From Candidatus Zixiibacteriota bacterium (GTDB taxonomy: Bacteria > Zixibacteria > MSB-5A5 > SM1-73), in assembly GCA_029933635.1 (NCBI GenBank), contig JAOZNS010000017.1, positions 1-7,244 of the forward strand: DNA of 7,244 bases, read 5' to 3'. Below, one piece after another: positions 5,747 through 7,244 of the stretch (within the stretch, counting starts at the first letter, position 1; each line of letters opens with the position of its first letter). A model generated the notes under the pieces. That model was not told where the DNA came from. It ran no database searches and saw only the letters and a list, made by a program, of their open reading frames with translations. The translations under genes were made by a program, and so were the position numbers.

Positions 5747-6208
5747 CTAATTTACAAAATAAAAGATCAGATGCAAGCTTAAGTTGGCATAGATGCCTGC
5801 TATCACATCGTCCAAGGTCACTCCCCATCCTCCCTCTAATTTTTCCACCTGGCGCGCTGGTGGAAGCTTGACTATGTCGAAGAACCTGAACAGAAGAAAC
5901 GCTCCCAAGAAGAATTTGATCTCCCTGGGCACAAATATTAGAGATATCACCATGCCGGTAACCTCATCTATCACTATCGGGCTTCCGTCCTGGCCAAAAA
6001 ACTCCTCTGCCCGGGTGGCGGACCACACGCTTAGAAAAAATATTCCTATGCTGAGCGGGATTAATATATAAAAAAAAGCTGGAATAAGAAACCAAATTAT
6101 TAGCAAAGCAAGCAGGCTACCAAATGTTCCCGGAGCAAAAGGGAAATATCCAGCATAAAAAAAGGTGGAGACCAGCTTGGCTTGGAACTTTTTCAATTTG
6201 CTCCACAA
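5747..6208 (-). CDS. pgpA: Phosphatidylglycerophosphatase A
   Basis: Membrane enzyme that removes phosphate from phosphatidylglycerophosphate to give phosphatidylglycerol, the step after PgsA. The 153-residue protein has the family signatures YFPFAPGTFGSL (21-32), DGSPIVIDEVTGM (74-86), LFRFFDIVKLPPARQ (106-120) and GGWGVTLDDVIAGIYANL (126-143), including the acidic metal/phosphate site residues D81, E82, D133 and D134. Hydrophobic segments lie at about 29-62, 86-110 and 135-152. The apparent start is TTG (6206-6208) giving MWSKLKKF. It is the only start-type codon between the pgsA stop and the conserved core, apart from another TTG at residue 5. No Shine-Dalgarno is visible. The gene begins 9 nt after pgsA in the same frame, so translation by coupling to pgsA is likely. 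Confidence 0.93.
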   Translation of the reverse strand: MWSKLKKFQAKLVSTFFYAGYFPFAPGTFGSLLALLIIWFLIPAFFYILIPLSIGIFFLSVWSATRAEEFFGQDGSPIVIDEVTGMVISLIFVPREIKFFLGAFLLFRFFDIVKLPPARQVEKLEGGWGVTLDDVIAGIYANLSLHLIFYFVN

Positions 6209-6217
6209 AGCTAAAAA

Positions 6218-6805
6218 TTATTTTAAAACGCCCTTGAGCAAAAAGGCGTTCTTGATCAAATAATCGATCCCGGTGACCACGGTCAGAAGCATGGTTACAA
6301 AGACCATGACATCAAAGACGCGCTGGGCGGAATCGGTGGTGAAGATGGTCCAATTGTATCCTGAAGGGATCAGAGTGGATTTTAGATTGATGTAGATGAG
6401 GATGATTATGATCACCGTCATCTGACAGGCAGTCTTCCATTGAGCCAGATAAGAGGGTAATATCACCACACCTTTGTAAGCGGCCAGGCTTCTTAATCCG
6501 GTTACCAGAAACTCCCGCAAGATGATCACCAGAACCATCCAGGTTCGGACATACCCTAAGGCGACAAAGGAAATGAATGCGGTGGAGACCAAGATCTTAT
6601 CTGCCAGAGGGTCCATGAACTTGCCAAAGCCGGTTATCACTCCGGTCTTTCTGGCTAAGTATCCGTCATACAGATCGGTCAATGCCGCCACCACAAAGAG
6701 CAACGTGGACAGATAGCGGAGATATACATTGTCGATCAAAAGGAAGATCATGAAAAATGGCGCTAAGATTATCCGGGCTATGGTCAGCTTGTTGGGCAGA
6801 TTCAT
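6218..6805 (-). CDS. pgsA: CDP-diacylglycerol--glycerol-3-phosphate 3-phosphatidyltransferase
   Basis: Integral membrane enzyme that joins CDP-diacylglycerol and glycerol 3-phosphate to make phosphatidylglycerophosphate, the committed step to phosphatidylglycerol and cardiolipin. The CDP-alcohol phosphotransferase motif is complete: D44-x2-D47-G48-x2-A51-R52-x8-G61-x3-D65-x3-D69. The protein starts MNLPNKLTIARI, as is common for PgsA, and has about six hydrophobic segments. Its 195 residues are typical. The start is fixed by an in-frame TAG two codons upstream. GAAGG lies about 14 nt before the ATG, too far for a strong ribosome site. It is the first complete gene of the cluster and is followed at once by pgpA in the same frame. 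Confidence 0.95.
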   Translation of the reverse strand: MNLPNKLTIARIILAPFFMIFLLIDNVYLRYLSTLLFVVAALTDLYDGYLARKTGVITGFGKFMDPLADKILVSTAFISFVALGYVRTWMVLVIILREFLVTGLRSLAAYKGVVILPSYLAQWKTACQMTVIIIILIYINLKSTLIPSGYNWTIFTTDSAQRVFDVMVFVTMLLTVVTGIDYLIKNAFLLKGVLK

Positions 6806-6881
6806 CGGCTATGCGGTAACCTTCACCAGGTTCTTTTGCTTCTTTCTTTTGCTTCTCCTACCACACCCACTAAGAAATGAA

Positions 6882-6908
6882 TGTATAAAGATTCTCCTTT
6901 TGAATCAA
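6882..6908 (-). promoter_or_regulatory. Weak promoter-like pair upstream of pgsA
   Basis: On the minus strand TTGATT (6903-6908) and TATACA (6882-6887) resemble -35 and -10 boxes, but the spacer is only 15 bp. The spacer contains AAGGAGAA. The pair ends 77 bp before the pgsA start. It is the best candidate I could find for the cluster and remains weak. Confidence 0.22.
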
Positions 6909-7042
6909 TGTTTTTTTATTGGCAATCCATTTTTATTACAAGACGAAGACTCTGGTTGAAAATGGTCATGGAGTAATGCCGCTCCTCCTGTCAAAGGAAG
7001 CATATATATGATATCAGTTCAGCTCGTCGACAGAAAGGATTG

Positions 7043-7056
7043 AAGGCTAACGCCTT
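7043..7056 (-). terminator. Possible weak terminator hairpin after the right-edge gene
   Basis: AAGGC and GCCTT pair around a four-nt loop, 15 nt after the stop codon at 7071. The bases that follow on the minus strand are pyrimidine-rich (CAATCCTTTC) but not a true T-run, and the stem is only five pairs. The location is right for a terminator; the structure is poor. Confidence 0.2.
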
Positions 7057-7070
7057 TAGACGGTGGTAGT

Positions 7071-7244
7071 TTACTCTATCATGGAAATCTCGATTAAGTG
7101 CTCAAAGTGCTGATTCTTTTTCCCGGCCCCACCTGGGTAAAGGGTAAATCTTCTGGAATCAAGGTCGAATAGGGCGGTCATAAGAGTCACGCCGCCATCC
7201 GGCGGCTTTCCGTCACGAAGAATAGGATAATCCTTCACTTTGTA
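7071..7244 (-). CDS. C-terminal 57 residues of an unidentified protein, possibly a C45/acyl-CoA:6-APA acyltransferase-like hydrolase
   Basis: The minus-strand frame is open from the right edge to TAA at 7071-7073 and reads like real protein. The segment GGVTLMTALFDLDSRRFTLY (17-36), then PGGAGKKNQHFEHLIEISM, resembles the last strands of N-terminal-nucleophile amide hydrolases of the acyl-CoA:6-aminopenicillanic acid acyltransferase type, where a 'T-L-x-S-V-x-F-D-L' strand is followed by a tyrosine and a PG turn. The match is from memory and covers no catalytic residue, so the function is tentative. A perfect GC-rich inverted repeat (GCCGCC / GGCGGC, 7191-7206) lies inside the coding sequence. 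It is 265 bp upstream of pgsA and may belong to a separate transcript. Confidence 0.6.
   Translation of the reverse strand, partial: YKVKDYPILRDGKPPDGGVTLMTALFDLDSRRFTLYPGGAGKKNQHFEHLIEISMIE

Larger units (their letters stand above)
6806..7070. other. Longest intergenic region (265 bp), probable upstream control region of the cluster
   Basis: No convincing gene is seen on either strand. Minus-strand landmarks in transcription order are a small hairpin just after the upstream gene, CATATATATG next to GATATC (both palindromic, about 7000-7013), a TTGACA followed by AGGAGG (about 6985-6994), a possible 17-codon frame starting ATGACC near 6967 that looks like chance, and an AT-rich stretch with a weak promoter-like pair. 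The TTGACA has no good -10 at 16-18 bp. A promoter somewhere here is expected because pgsA has no close upstream partner. Confidence 0.4.

Noticed and set aside
6985..6994. TTGACA near 6990 as the -35 of a pgsA promoter
   Set aside because: At 16-18 bp spacing the -10 position reads close to CCATGA, with little likeness to TATAAT.
7191..7206. GCCGCC-ATCC-GGCGGC as a plus-strand terminator
   Set aside because: It lies inside the right-edge coding frame, only TTT follows, and there is no plus-strand gene to end.

Overview
This window comes from a bacterial chromosome. All eight full or nearly full genes, plus one gene fragment, lie on the minus strand, so transcription runs from the right edge to the left. 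From right to left: the 3' end of a gene that may encode an acyl-CoA:6-APA acyltransferase-like (C45-type) hydrolase, then pgsA, pgpA, cinA, thpR, recA, recX, a short trmO/tsaA-type gene, and the first 388 codons of alaS, which runs off the left edge. I see no rRNA, tRNA, transposase, phage gene, integrase or CRISPR array. The phylum cannot be fixed from the sequence. Arginine codons are mostly AGA/AGG, base composition is moderate, and the proteins are ordinary bacterial forms. The order phospholipid genes, cinA, thpR, recA, recX, alaS resembles what I recall from several anaerobic or uncultured bacterial lineages; that is memory, not a search result.

Layout. 7071-7244 is a C-terminal gene fragment. 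6806-7070 is the longest gap (265 bp) and the likeliest place for a promoter of the cluster. 5747-6805 holds pgsA and pgpA, two consecutive steps of phosphatidylglycerol synthesis. They are 9 nt apart and in the same frame, and pgpA appears to start with TTG. 4472-5707 is full-length, two-domain cinA. 3842-4399 is thpR, bracketed by two same-orientation copies of a 33-nt hairpin repeat. 2609-3646 is recA, whose 195-bp leader carries two stem-loops and no recognisable SOS box. 1803-2450 is recX. 1300-1740 is the trmO-like gene, and 1-1166 is alaS, preceded by a near-perfect palindrome.

How the genes fit together. PgsA makes phosphatidylglycerophosphate and PgpA dephosphorylates it. CinA salvages nicotinamide mononucleotide, which bacterial DNA ligase releases, and in some bacteria cinA is genetically linked to recA. 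ThpR is a 2H-fold RNA end-processing enzyme. RecA and RecX are the recombinase and its modulator. TrmO and AlaRS both act on tRNA. This is a housekeeping cluster. I found no evidence of a new defence, mobile or biosynthetic system. The points most worth following up are the repeats around thpR, the recA leader, the in-frame pgsA/pgpA junction, and the palindrome before alaS.
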